64,000 nucleotides of DNA from Jacaranda mimosifolia (GCA_018894105.1 CM032127.1:653001-717000); one strand, 5' to 3'. Shown: positions 48,493 to 61,169, counted from the first letter of the stretch. A program made the numbers and translations. The notes: generated from the letters alone by a model not told the origin.

Positions 48493-49073
48493 TAGGCTTG
48501 GCAATTTGAACCCATTTCGAGGGGACCCACCCAGACCCACCACGATGGGACGGGTAAAAAACCCAATCCGCATGGGATAGGGCGGGGTGGGGTCGGGTTC
48601 AAGACCAATCCATCCCGCCCCGGGTATATATATATTTATTTATATTATATTTTATTAATTCTTAAAAATGTAAAATAAAACTTAAGCTCCTTAATCCTAT
48701 TCAACACTTTTGAACTTTTCATTCTTTAACACCCGCCGCCTGCCTTCACTCTCTGAGAAAACAAACCCACCTCATCCTCTCATTTCTCAACACCCAAATA
48801 AACATTATTTGAGTTTTATGTCTTAATTTTTATTTTTTATTTTTATAAAGACAAAACTATTGTTTTATTTGAAATTGTACTAAGTTGTTGTGAATTGAAC
48901 GGATCAAAGTGGGGTGGAGCATGGTAGGTGCGAATTTTATATATTTAATGCGAGGCAGGTTGAGATTTTCAAATTTAAAATTCGCGGGGCAAGTTTCAAA
49001 ATATTTTTCTTAGTGCGGAGCAGGTTTGAGTTTAAGGAAAACCCGCCCCAACCCGTGTCCATTGCCAAGCCTA
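48493..49073. mobile_element. Non-autonomous hAT-like element with 8-bp target duplication
   Basis: A 581-bp element whose ends TAGGCTTGGCAA and TTGCCAAGCCTA are perfect inverted repeats of 12 bp. It is flanked by TAATTGAT (48485-48492) and AAATTGAT (49074-49081), seven of eight identical. GC-rich subterminal parts (GGGCGGGGTGGGG, ACCCGCCCCAACCC) surround an AT-rich core. It belongs to the same type as 41883-42432. Confidence 0.85.
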
Positions 49074-49081
49074 AAATTGAT

Positions 49082-50268
49082 CTAATTTGTTGATCATTTA
49101 AATTTGATTTAATTGTTAAATAAAATAAGTTCAAATAAATTTTAATTTTAATTGAATCGAAAATAAGTTAAGGTCAGATTGTTTGACATATGTTATCATT
49201 CTTTAACTAATAAATTTAAATTGCACTGTCGAATTGATAAACCTTTTGAATCTTATTAATCAAGGGCACGTTTGATTGAGAATGTGGATAATAGTAGAGA
49301 TTTAAATAGAAGAAGATAAAATGAGATTAAATAATTTATTACTCTGTTTGATATTGAAAATTGACCTTATAATTAGTTGCCATTAGAATTTATCATAATT
49401 TCTAGTGCATGTTTGATATGTAAGATTAATTAGGTAAATAACAAAATTACCCTTAAATAAAACCCCATCCCTTCCATTGACCTATACAAAAAAAAGAGAA
49501 AAGGGGCAATTAAGGAATCAAAATTGTAATGAGATGATGAGATTACATAATAACCCCCCCCCCCCCCCCCCCAACTCACTACTTGAATAGAGCACAATTG
49601 CATGATAGTTTTGGGCTTTGGATTAATTGCAGGCTGGCCCACATTTTCATCTTGCTTATCAAATAACACATTAAATGATATTAGAAGACTATGTTGGAAT
49701 TATTGTCCCAAAAAGATATGATGTTACACACTAATTAGCTCAGCACTAATCAAAAACACCCACGGCATTTCAAAAATTATAAGTCTAGTTCGCTCCAACC
49801 CTCAGCTCTCTTTTCTAGATTCATAGATATTGCAATCGATCTTGAAGTGACAATTAATTTAAATATTTGATTAAATGAGTTTAAATAAAATTTTGATAAT
49901 TATCTCGAGTCGAGAATCAAATAATCAATTCATTTTTCAACCCCATCAATCAGTGCAAAATAAAATGAAATAGGATTCAGAACTATTCCACAAAATTTCT
50001 TCTGAGTCACCCTCATAAAGAGTACAGTCTAGCAAATTTGACTTTAGTAACCACATAGCATGTGAATATTATTATTGCAGTCTCCAGCAAATGGAAAAAG
50101 TGGCTACATAAAGCAGCTGTATAGTAATCTAAAATTTGCATATATTCTGATCCAAAAGCCAACATCCTTATTGGAGTCCCCATCAGAGAATACATCTTCA
50201 TCTTCTCATAGATGGGATTGGGATATCAAAACTGATAAGTGATGACTTTGTCAGATCAGCTAAATCAG
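49082..50268. other. Intergenic between the ubiquitin-fold gene and UGNT1
   Basis: No gene seen. A GGGCACGTTTGATTGAGAA phrase at 49264 and a second TGCATGTTTGATATG near 49405 hint at another small element. A run of 19 C lies at 49554-49572. The last few hundred bases are presumably UGNT1 3' untranslated region. Confidence 0.4.
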
Positions 50269-53200
50269 TCATTTCAGAATAAGCTTATAGTAGGCATATA
50301 TTGCAGACCCAATGAAGCCCAGGAGCTGCCCACTGACATTCAACTGCAAGCAAGTTACATGTTGGTGTTAACATAACAGCACACATAAAGCTCAAGGGTG
50401 ATTAAGAACAAATACAAGGCCACACTTACTAAATCAAATGGCAGCCCACCGAAAATTAACCAGCCGAATGTAATTGTGAAGAAGTCCTACACAGACAAGA
50501 TCATAGGCAATGTTACAATGTATATAGAATGTGAGCCCAAAAGCTAAATAGCTATCATAAGCCGAGAAATGCAAATTAAAGAACATAGACTCAACAGCCA
50601 TTCAACAATTGTAGCCACTGAAGAAGCAGATTTGAAAAGGTTCATATATTCAGAACTATTTATCTCGGACCAAAGCTTTAATCTCTAGGGCCATAGAAAC
50701 TATGCAATTGCAGTATTGTTTAGAATTATGCATGAAACTAAAATAGTAGAAGGAAGAAAAAGGATTCTGAACAAACCTTCAAATTACCACAGATTGTCTG
50801 TGTGAGTGCAGAATTCAGAGTTGTGTTGAGGAATACGCTATAGTTCAGGAAGAAAGCCAGGATGCAGGATAAGAGCAATACCACCTGATATCAGAAAGTG
50901 GAGGGCATGTTATGAAAGCGCAACACACACACAAGTCTATAAATGAAACAGATACAAAATTGTCTACCGAATATGATATATCAAAAGATGGAAAGATAGG
51001 ATAGCAATATAATATGTTGATCCACCTCTCTATACTTAATAGCACAGTTGGATACCCCGGCTGACAGTTTAATCCCTTGCATATGTGTATTCTCTATACA
51101 ATTTTAACGAGGGGAAGGCAGATGCAATGTTCACTTCAGCAGAAAATATAATGTCCATGGGAAGAGCAGAAGGAAAAAATTATGATAGATGTGAAGTAAG
51201 TTTGAAGCAAATATCAAGGTTCAGCTAGTCATCATATATTACCAGGAAACCAGGAGAAAGCAAATATGGAAAATTCATCGCCATCTTCAAGTCACCTTTG
51301 AAAAGGGTCCAGAGCAGTAAAATGGGTCCACAAGTAATTGCTGTACCAAAGGAAAAAACAAAAAAGAAGGAAGCATATCAGAAATTTTAAAGAAAGAATT
51401 AGCAAGTAAATGGTTAAGAGAGGTAATACAAAGGTTTGGTGACTCACAGTTGCACCACATGAGGCCAAAGCTGTTGAGCCCACTAGATTTTCCTGGGCAA
51501 ATAAAGTATCAGCAAGGTGAAAGTAAGAATGAAACTGCAAAGAAAACATGGTGAATAGAGGTAGAAAAAAGAGTACCAATGCGGGATATGGTTGTAAGGT
51601 ATATCGCTGTGGCAAAGTTGGATATAAAAACAACTAGATAACCATAGGCGTCAAATGAGAAGTCCCGGGCTCCCGCAATAAAAGCACCTAATACAATTAA
51701 TGCCACACTGGCAAAACCTAAATTATTCATCATCCAAACGAACAAAAGGTAAACATATAAGTTCGTGCGCTTGAGTGCTTCCTTCATCATAACCATATTA
51801 AGTTTAGCATCAATTATCTATTAATTCTCCAGCACAATCTGCTCTTTCAATTAACAATTAACGCATATTTGCATTTGGCTACATGGCCTATTTGCAGAAT
51901 AGTAAAATGTTCAATGCACTATGCAATGACAGTAGTTTATGAGCAGTGCATACTTTGTCTGCTTGTATGTGCATTTGCATATACTAATCACTTTGTTTAT
52001 ATTTGTGCTCAATTGCAAACACTCTAACAATGTACCAGTCCCTGTCAGCTAAAAGGTATCCTCACATAAGAATAGAATCATTAGAATAATATAGATGCTT
52101 ACCTTCCAAGGATAGGACGTGAATAACTCTGCCTCACTAGCATGTACTCGAGTGTCATTGTAAATACAACGGTCGTTCTCCTTAAGGTTGTATACATAGG
52201 TACATTGACACCCCGAACAGCCTCCATGGAGGCTAGCTTTCAAACAAACCAAGAGAACAGGTGAACCTTTTTTATTTCTTTCTTTTTTGGGATGAATAAA
52301 CTTGCAAGTTGCAACAGGAAAAAGTTATTACCATGTAAAGCAAATAGGTTAGAGAAAGAGGCAAAGTCTTGCTCAATGTCTTTACAGGTACCAATGTACT
52401 GGAACTTTCAGTGAGGGCTTCATTTGCACTAAAAGAAATGAGCTTTAAGCACCGTAATGCATAAAGAAAACAGCATGAACATATGATCTGCAGCAGACAC
52501 ATGAACAAGAATAATGAAATTTCTGAGATCATAGAAAAATGCAAATGTGTCGTCAATATTTAAGCACAATAACTAGATATAATGTAATTGCATTTTTCTT
52601 TTTTCTTATTGTTAAGAGATAAAAGAGGGACAACCAATGTAGAAAACCTCCTTAGGTATGACTATGACAATCCCTCAACTATGGAATGTGCAGTTCTCAT
52701 TTAGCTACTGTCCATGGACAGTTATTCGGAATATCTAGTTCATGACTACTACCACAAGTAGGTTAGAATGCATGACCTCCTCATGGGGTAGTCAACGAAT
52801 GGACTAACTTGGCTACCACCTCAGTGGGTAAATACTGCGTGTTTACAGACAAAACAAAAGAAGACGATAGTAATAATACGAAATACTTAGCAAACAATGA
52901 AGAGACATCCAGTTTTTACAGAAAGGGTTATGATCTCAAGTGAAAGCATTGATTTTTCATTATTAGGTACAAACAATTTAGGACTTGCTCAGCACTTGGT
53001 AAAAAGCAGTTACAATCCACCTCTGCATACTTGCATTCTAACATAAACTGTGGAGAAGACACATTCTATCATTCTATGCTTCTCTTTTTATAGTATTAAA
53101 TATGTGCTCTGACCCATCAAATCATTTTTAATTGATGATGTTTGCTTGTTAGTTGATATACTGACAGACATCTTCACTTGAAACTGAAACCAAATTTCCG

Positions 53201-54460
53201 TTCGCATAAGGAATGTAGTTCATATATAGATGTCAAATCCATTACAGGAATCAAGTTGCTTATAATACCTGACAAAGTGTGATGACATTGGCACATGGGA
53301 AGCGGAATGAAGAAAGAGCAGCTTTATTGAACATTACCAAGAGCACTGCAATTAAAGTCAATTCACGTTTCGATAAATGCTGGTTAGAAGATTGAGAAGT
53401 TTATTCCACTTTTGGGCAATAAAATTCTGAATGAAGCACAATCAGTAGCTCTGACTAAGTAGCCAGAGCCAGTAAGCTGATGGCAACCAAAGTAATCTCA
53501 TATTTATTGTTAGAAGATTTGACTTCATGAATTCTAACCAGTGTCCACAATTTTAAAGTGGTTAAAAATTATGATGAACAACCATGTTTTGCAGTGATCT
53601 GCTAGCCATTGAGAAGCCAGGCAGAAGATGATAACAATATGGCCAAAAAGAAAAAGGACAAAAATACAAAATAAAAATAAAAACAAAAACAAAAAAGAAC
53701 TTAAATATTCCAAATAAGACCATCAGAATCAGCCCTCAGCTTCAAAAAACTCAATGTGCTTTTAGCTCCAAAATTAAGCCCTTAATGTCTACAAGTACAC
53801 ATGTAGGCCCGTATTGTCTGTAGTTAGCAAATATTATATTCATCAAAAACACACCAATTAATGAATCAAGTTTATCATCCTCCAACACACCTAAAGAAAT
53901 TAATCTTCAATCAAGACGTAATTGACATAAAATGGGAGCAAAAGCCATGCTTGTAGTAAACAAACGCCCGCCAAACATGTTGTTAGTCAAAAGAGAGTTC
54001 AAAATTTCAACTTTACTAAATCCAACATAACCGGAAACCAAACACAGGAAAACATTTTCTTGAATTTCAACATGCAATGGTTTCAACCTTCAAGAGGGCC
54101 CTAAAGATCAACGACAAAAACCCAAAATCCGCTTTAAAAACTGAACAAAAAACAGGAAAAAAGAAACATCTCAAACAACATCCTTCAATGAACTCAAACT
54201 ATAACACTCACCAGCTTTACATGAAAACAAAATTCTGGTTCAAATTCATCACAGAGTAAACACACATCATTTTTATATTCTCAAGTAAAATGGTAAAAAA
54301 GAAGAATTAACAAAGTACCAGCACAAGTCATATAAAAGCTGGCAGCATAAGCTCCGCTCTTAGTCATGGCGGCTACTTTGCTGAGCTTCTCTTCCTCTCT
54401 CGCCAAAGGATCGGTCGTCGCCACCGGCAGAATGGAGCTGCTGTTCGAATTCGTTGCCAT
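50269..54460 (-). CDS. UGNT1: Golgi UDP-GlcNAc / nucleotide-sugar transporter (UGNT1-like)
   Basis: Member of the drug/metabolite-type nucleotide-sugar transporters. Arabidopsis UGNT1 (At4g32272) moves UDP-GlcNAc into the Golgi for N-glycans and sphingolipids (family knowledge). Ten exons on the minus strand: 54460-54319, 53345-53269, 52487-52332, 52236-52103, 51707-51577, 51492-51448, 51340-51243, 50884-50777, 50486-50430, 50343-50269. They give 340 aa, matching the family. About ten hydrophobic helices are visible. Family hallmarks include VLLVMFNKAALSSF, the central MEAVRGVNVPMYTTLRRTTV, GARDFSFDAYGYLVVF, LNYSVFLNTTLNSALTQTICGNLKD and the end FIGSAIYAYYKLILK. The acceptor at 51707 was chosen over one 12 bases earlier because only it keeps frame with GSVALIVLGAF. 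Confidence 0.94.
52700..52830 (-). mobile_element. Possible SINE fragment in UGNT1 intron 2
   Basis: On the minus strand GAGGTGGTAGCCAAGTTAGTCC resembles an A box and GAGGAGGTCATGCATTC a weak B box about 45 bases later. No tail or target duplication was found. This is a weak call based on motif layout only. Confidence 0.3.
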
Positions 54461-57230
54461 GGAATTGTTTTGTCTCTGTAATTCTGACTGCTGAAAGATA
54501 AAATATTATGAACATCAAAATTCTACTTTTACCAACCGTTATATAGTAGTAATTCACATGATTTTGTTATTAAATACAGTAAGACTTATTAAACATTTAC
54601 TAATTATTCTTACTTTAGTTATAATAAGTGAAAATATATTTGTTGCAAATATAGTTTGATTTATAAAATTATTTTTTTTCACATAAATATATATGATTTT
54701 TCAGAAAATTATGGCTATTCTTAATTTAAAAAAAAATTGCATGAAATATAATATAATCTGTTAAATTTATTAATTATTCTTAATTAATATTTTATTTACA
54801 TTAGATGTGGTAGAATTTGTTAAAGAATTGGTAATCCTTGATGTTTAAATTTTTTCTTGATATATATATATATATATATTGAGAGATTTTCTTGATATAT
54901 ATTAAATGTAGTACCATTTTAGAAAAATGATTATTCTTAATTAATTTTTATTTATATTAAATGAAGTCAACTTTTTTAAAAATTATTAATTATTCTTAAT
55001 TAATATTTTTTTCCTTTTTATTAAATGCAATATAATTTGTTAAAAGTTACTACATATTGACATAATTTCATATTCAATTTTCAATTAATTACAATTTATA
55101 TATATATATATTGAGAGATTTTCTTGATATATATTAAATGTGGTACCATTTTAGAAAACTGATTATTCTTAATTAATTTTATTTATATTAAATGAAGTCA
55201 ACTTTTTTAAAATTTATTAATTTTTTTAATTAATATTTTTTCCTTTTCATTAAATGCAATATAATTTGTTAAAAGTTACTCCATATTGACATAATTTCAT
55301 ATTCAATTTTCAATTAACTAAAATTTTATAATATATTCTTTGTTCGGATTTTGATTAAGTTTTAAGCATTTACCAAGTGGTTGTAATCTATCTATCTATT
55401 AAATGTCAAGCATTTCTTAAGTAATTTCATATTTAATTTTCAATTACTTACAATTATATATATCCTTCTTTAGATTTTGAGCTTTTATTAAGTAGTTGTA
55501 ATCCATCTATAGATTTTATTATCAAAATTCTCTTGATCTTAATTCATATAATTTACTTTTTGTAACTCCCTCCAATTACATAAATAAGTGATATATATAT
55601 ATGTATATATATAACCTATTTTACATTAAATACATAGAAATATTCTTAATTTGTTTATGGTAATTGTGATGGTAACAATTTTTTAGTCAAAATTCATCCA
55701 TATAAAATTGTTCATAAAATTTGATAAATTTCCAACATATATATTACATGAATTACCAATTTATTTGTTGTTAATTATAATTTAAAATTCATAATTACAC
55801 AGAAATTTGGTTACCATATTTTATTATTTGAAACGGGTGATTATTTCTTCTTTTATATTAATAAGGCAAACAAATTCTCTTTTCTCCAAATTACCACATT
55901 GATACAATTATATATATTTATTTTCAGTTACTTAGAATTCTATAATAAATTCTTTCAATTTTTTTAATTTTAATTACACATATTACAATAACATTATTTC
56001 ACATTTAATTTTCAATTATTTATATTTTAATTTCAATGAAATTTCAGCCATTCATTAAGTAGCTAAAGCTAATACATAAATTTCAATATTGAAATCCTCT
56101 CACCTCTCTCTATCTATATAATTTACTTTTTGTAACTCCCTCTTATTTATGTAGATGAGTGATAGATTTATTTTACATATTTTACATCACATAATGTATA
56201 TAATTTTTACTATTTTGCAGTAAATGTGGATGTGAAGAATTTTTTTGTCAAAGTACAATATATATACAAATTATTCATGAAATTTTCATAAATTGCCAAT
56301 AAATTACATGAATTGCCACTAATTAGTGGTTATAATTGCTACTTCATAATTTCATAAAAATTGTGTTATATATGATTTCATTATTTTTTGGTAATTAAAT
56401 TATTCAAATTAAGTAAATTTCTTAAAGTAAGTTAAAAGTCCTCAAAAATAATTTATACTAAAAATAGTCTAAACATACAATTTTTTCTAATTAAATATAT
56501 GTGTATATATATAAGTCTTATTTTTTTGGCTTCTATGTGATCATTCACTGGAGACTAGTGATATCTTCTTCTTTTTTTTCCTTTTGAAAATATATTTCAT
56601 AATATTCATGTGTTTTCCTAATATTCTTTAATTATTATGGTATGAAGTATGAACCCAACTAATTTATAAAAATAAATTTTAAACTGAAGTCCTAATTTTG
56701 TGATAAGATTATATTTGATATTTTTTAAAGCAACAATTCATGATATATATATATATATATATATTCTTTCGCAATTCGAAATGTAAGTTGGTTCTCATTA
56801 TCATAACTTTAGCTTCGTCCTTTTTTTCTTTTTAATTTAAGTGACAAAGTATAATCCTAAACTGAATAATCTAATTCATTTAAAATCAAACTCAAATTTT
56901 GCCATATTAAGTCTAACTTTGCAAACTGTAATTTTTGCTTGATTTCACTTTCTTATTGTGCAAATTAAGGTTTTTAGAATTGGGATTTGAATTTAGGGTT
57001 TTATTTTTCATAAAATTTTAGGACTTTATTGAATCCGAGTTTAGTAGTAAAAATATATAAAAGCCTTATCAGATCTCGAGTTAGGATTAGATGTCTCATA
57101 TTATAATTTCAAGTTTAAAATATTAGGAATTGATCCAAAATTAATTCAAAATACAAGGTTTGGTCCAAAATCAATTCAAAATAGGATACATAAAAAGGTA
57201 CTCAACATCCCCCCCCCCCCCTCTCCCCCA
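54461..57230. repeat. AT-rich intergenic block built of imperfect tandem repeats
   Basis: About 2.8 kb of very AT-rich DNA upstream of UGNT1 with no gene. Two scales of repetition are visible. A unit of 232 bp containing GAGAGATTTTCTTGATATAT and ATGCAATATAATTTGTTAAA recurs at 54870-55098 and 55099-55330. A longer unit of about 570 bp is present at roughly 55390-55900 and 55960-56410: ATTTACTTTTTGTAACTCCC recurs at 55551 and 56121, and the phrases around CATGAATTACC and CATGAATTGCC recur too. The block ends with a 12-C run near 57210. Confidence 0.75.
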
Positions 57231-57234
57231 AAAA

Positions 57235-57335
57235 AAATTTACATACACACCGCACTAAGATTTCATTAGGGTTCAAATTTTGAACCTTACATATACGACA
57301 GGGATATTACTCAATCAACTGACCACTCGACGAAA
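57235..57335 (-). mobile_element. Possible tRNA-derived SINE fragment
   Basis: On the minus strand CGAGTGGTCAGTTGATTGAG resembles an A box, and AAGGTTCAAAATTTGAACCC, about 35 bases on, resembles a B box. Downstream on that strand lies TTTTTTTGGGGG rather than a poly-A tail. Motif-based call only. Confidence 0.45.
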
Positions 57336-57550
57336 GAAAAACAACTTGAACCATGAGCAATTGATCTAATTTAAGATTTACTCTTTTCTTAATATTGCTC
57401 TATTTTATTTTATTTTTAAAAAAAAAAGATGGCATATATAATAAATCATCCAAACATCAAAGTTTAATATGTTAAAATTAATAACTCTAAACCAAAAATA
57501 AGTAAACATAACAAATGGAAAAGCAAAAAATCTTATGTGTATATATGACT

Positions 57551-58495
57551 TAGGGGTGTCAATTTGTGTGGGTTGGGCGGGTTTAGGTTAGGTTGAAGTT
57601 GGGATATAATATAAAAATACAAAATTCAAACTCAACTCAGCCTGATGTTAAATCCAAAAGTTCAATCCTAACCTGACTCATAAACTTTCATGTCAGATTC
57701 GAATTGTCCTGATCTTTAGTCAGGTCACCCAACAACTTGATAAACCTAACCCCACCTAACCTGATCTATTTATTTTATTTTTTATATTTATAAATTCCAA
57801 CATCATAATTAAGTAGAAATTTGATTTATAATAAAATCTAAAATTTGGCATAATAATTAAGATCTAAGAAATACAATAACTTGTCATGTCCATGAATACT
57901 CCAAATACAATAAATAAATAAATAACAAACCATTGTTCAATTAACAATTTTGATGACAACCATCAAATGATCAAAATGCATAATTAACTACAAAATAGTG
58001 GAAATTAAAGTCGAAAGACAAAAACATATCAAATTCAATTGTCTTTGAATTGGAAGGATGTAATTACGTATTTGTTAATAATGTTATTATAATTTGTAAA
58101 CTGTAATTGAATTTTCAAATTTTAGATTTTTGGATATATATATATATATATTATTTATATTTTATTTTAATTTGTAAATTGTAATTGAATTTTCAAATTT
58201 TAGATTTTTGGATATATATATATATATATTATTTATATTTTATTTTAATTAGTTAAATTTTTCAGGTGGGTCGGGTCGGGTCGGGTTGGATAAGATTTAT
58301 TGAGTTATTGGGTCACCCATTTATTTTTTCAGATTACGCAAATTAACCCAAAAATAATCCAACATTTTTTTTTTTCGAGTCATTTTCGAGTCTAACCCAA
58401 TTTGACCAGAACCCAAAAACTCCAAACCCAAACCTGATTTTTTTCAGGTAGGTCATTATCGTGTCATCGGATTGGATTTGATTTTTATACCCTTA
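57551..58495. mobile_element. Probable hAT-like element with internal duplication
   Basis: Starts TAGGGGTGTCAA and ends TTATACCCTTA, imperfect inverted ends (about 9 of 12). Subterminal GGGTTGGGCGGG and GGGTCGGGTCGGGTCGGG phrases fit the type seen at 48493-49073. The flanks ATATGACT and (T)ATATGTAC share only five bases, so the target duplication is weak. Inside, a 78-bp unit beginning AATTTGTAAA is present twice in tandem at 58091-58248. Confidence 0.55.
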
Positions 58496-60168
58496 TATAT
58501 GTACATATATATTTCCTATATAGTAATACATAATTTTGATAAGATAGTGGACAAAAATTGAATAGAAAGTCTAAACATATAGCATAATGTTGCATTGGGC
58601 CGTAATATATATTCCTCAATCATCTCTCACTCTTTTGTAGTTTTGTTGAATATCACCAACAAAAATTTTGGTTGTTTATATGAAAGTAACTAAACGAGGA
58701 AACTTAATAATTGGACAAATTAATAAGCCACCTTTGAATACATGCATGAACGAGGAAATTAATAAAGTATGACTTTGTACGTAAAGGCAGCAGATTCTTA
58801 GAATGCAATATGCATGATCATGCAAGAAAAGACTTTACCTCAAGAATTAAGCATCAAAAACTATTGAGAAACCTTTGGTTCATGAATCTCCTTTAATTTC
58901 GATATTCAAACACATGATGACATATAGATTGAAGGATCAATCAAGGGATCTGAAGATATATGTCATTATCAATTAATGTTTGAGGAGGCAATTGGTGTTG
59001 GGCTGTTTTCTGGTTTTCGTATGGTCAAATGAAAAATAACATCATTTTCTTCAAATAAGAGAAAATGCAGTCATGTTCTTGACTCCTTAAATATGAATGA
59101 GAAAACTGTCCTTTTCTTTGTTAACTTTGTGCACTACAAATGCTTTAAAACCGTTGTAGACAAATGAGAAAAATGACACTCTCTATTAATTACTCAAGAT
59201 TATTGATATCGCAAGAAATAATTTCAGTATATTTATCAATGGTCAAGAGGTCGATCAGAGATGGAAGCTCAGATGAGCGTTTATTGGGCTCACTGGTAGA
59301 GTCGACCGAAGGTTCTAGAAGTCGAATGATAGAACATATGAAGTATAGATGAATGTCAGATGTTATTAGTTGATCCTTCAAGCAATAAATGAAGGGGTAT
59401 TTATAATGGACGGTTGAGTTGGATAAATACTGTTGGATCTACTTGGCTATCATCTAAGATGTACACGTGGTTGAGAGGAAGGATCAAGATCGTCTACTGT
59501 TATGGGTACGGATCGGTTGTCAGGTCGACCCATTTGTGGGGACGCAGATTCTCAGTTAATTTTAGGGAATTGACTAAAAATAAGGGCATTTTAATCTTTT
59601 AGAAATTCTCCTTTATCAATTATCATGCATTAATGTGGGTTTGATTTGAATAATTTTCCAACTATCAAGTTAACATGTCATTCCCATCTAATTAATCATA
59701 ATTAGCCAAGATTAAGTCCACATAGTAAATCTTTTGTGTGTGTGTTTAACTTGGTTTCATAATATATACTAATTAAGCATGGGACAGAGAGACAAGTTAG
59801 ACAGATAAAGAGTAGAACTATGGCAATGCATGCATGCTGCCACACCCTTTTCTCTGCTGTCCGTATCAGTGTCCCGGTTTTGGCCGACGGCCCAACTTCA
59901 ATGCTGCCCCTTCCATCCCGTTTTTCTCTTTTCAACCCGACAACTTGTGCTCATTTTCCTGTTCTTCCTGATCTCTTCACTATTCGAACTGCTCCCTTCT
60001 AAAATAAATAAATAAGTACTCCCTTCCCTATATATATGCATGCATGTAAAACATACATTTAGACCAAATTAAGCTACACATCTCTCATATATATAGATAT
60101 ATGATTCTTTGTTCTTGGTTTCTTTGATATATAGAAGATCCTATATGCATAGTTATATGAGTGGTTTC
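58496..60168 (+). promoter_or_regulatory. Upstream region of the IAA29-like gene
   Basis: No gene seen. The part at about 59170-59600 is GC-richer than its surroundings and may be an unclassified repeat. It contains a perfect G-box CACGTG at 59464-59469, 700 bases before the ATG. An auxin-response core in reverse (GAGACA) lies at 59789-59794. Two perfect RY motifs CATGCATG lie at 59829-59836 and 60039-60046. A TATATATAT run at 60029-60037 is a fitting TATA box about 130 bases before the ATG. In Arabidopsis IAA29 is a direct target of PIF4/PIF5, which bind G-boxes. The regulatory role of these sites here is inferred. Confidence 0.5.
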
Positions 60169-61169
60169 ATGGCACTTGAACTAGGTCTTACTCTTTCGGA
60201 CCAAAGTACTGATCCTATGGTACTGATCAAAGGGTTGGACTTGAATTGCAGCAATAAAGAATTGGAAATGGAAAAAAACAAGGGCCCTAAAGGTTATGAT
60301 CATCAGAAGCGGGGTTTTCTTGATGATCATCTTACTGTTGATCAAGATGAAAGCAAGGGTTTATCTTTGCTCTTATGGAGTGGCCAACCCCATGACGACG
60401 ATCATGGCCGCCCACAGAAATGGAGAAAAAATGACGAGTAAGACTAGTTATGTATATATTTTTTCTTGCACTTAATTTGCCTGAAATTAGACACTTGATT
60501 GTTATATATTTTGATCTCTTGGATTGATGATTATAATATTGTTATACATTTTGACAGGAAAAGTGAAGAAGAAAATCAAGAAATGGTGGGGTGGCCACCC
60601 ATCAGTTCATTTAGGAAAGAGTTGCTCCGCCGTCATCAGGGTGGTTTGCTGGGCTACCACCGCGCAGCAGCAGTGGCAGGGCGGCATAATATTGCAGTGA
60701 GAAACTCTAGGTATGTGAAGGTGAAGATGGAGGGCATGGCAATTGGAAGAAAAATTAACCTCAGGCTTTATAATTCTTATGAGGCTTTAACAAACACCTT
60801 GATCAACATGTTTGCTAAATGTAATTTCCCCTTGAATTTCATATTATTATTTCTTTCACTCTTTTGAGACAGAAATAATGTAAACATAACTTCGTGGTTA
60901 ATTATGTTGTGTCTATATGCAGACGGTAAAATTGACAGAAATATCATGAACTACACAATATTGTACCAAGACAAAGAGGGAGATTGGATGCTACTAGGAC
61001 TGGAAGATGTCCCATGGGAGTAAGTATTAGTTAATTTCATGGGCGTGTAAAGTTTCTATTATAATTTTTACTTAATATTTGATTGTATTAATGGTTTTGC
61101 AGAACATTTATCGAATCCGCGCAGCATATGGAGATACTAAAGAATGAGAGCAAAATGGGTTTATCATAG
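60169..61169 (+). CDS. IAA29: Aux/IAA auxin-response repressor (IAA29-like)
   Basis: Nuclear auxin co-receptor and repressor of ARF factors, degraded through SCF-TIR1. Four exons: 60169-60437, 60558-60820, 60923-61019, 61103-61169, giving 231 aa. Domain I is a minimal LELGLTLS at residues 3-10. Domain II has the degron core VGWPP at 100-104, though the following SSFRKELL departs from the usual VRSYR. Domain III is YVKVKMEGMAIGRKINL...NSYEALTNTLINMF, and domain IV includes DKEGDWMLLGLEDVPWETF. The lysine in VKVK and the acidic OPCA-type DKEGDW are kept, so the PB1 fold should oligomerise. In-frame upstream ATGs at 60145 and 60157 exist, and 60169 was chosen because it places domain I at the usual N-terminus. 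Synteny with At4g32280 supports IAA29. Confidence 0.9.

Noticed and set aside
50269..54460. UGNT1 as a bacterial-type transporter acquired by transfer
   Set aside because: Ten introns, normal plant codon use and conserved synteny show an ordinary plant gene.
59820..60015. Small protein genes upstream of IAA29
   Set aside because: Two overlapping frames in a GC-richer patch that ends at the IAA29 TATA region, with no signal of a conserved peptide.
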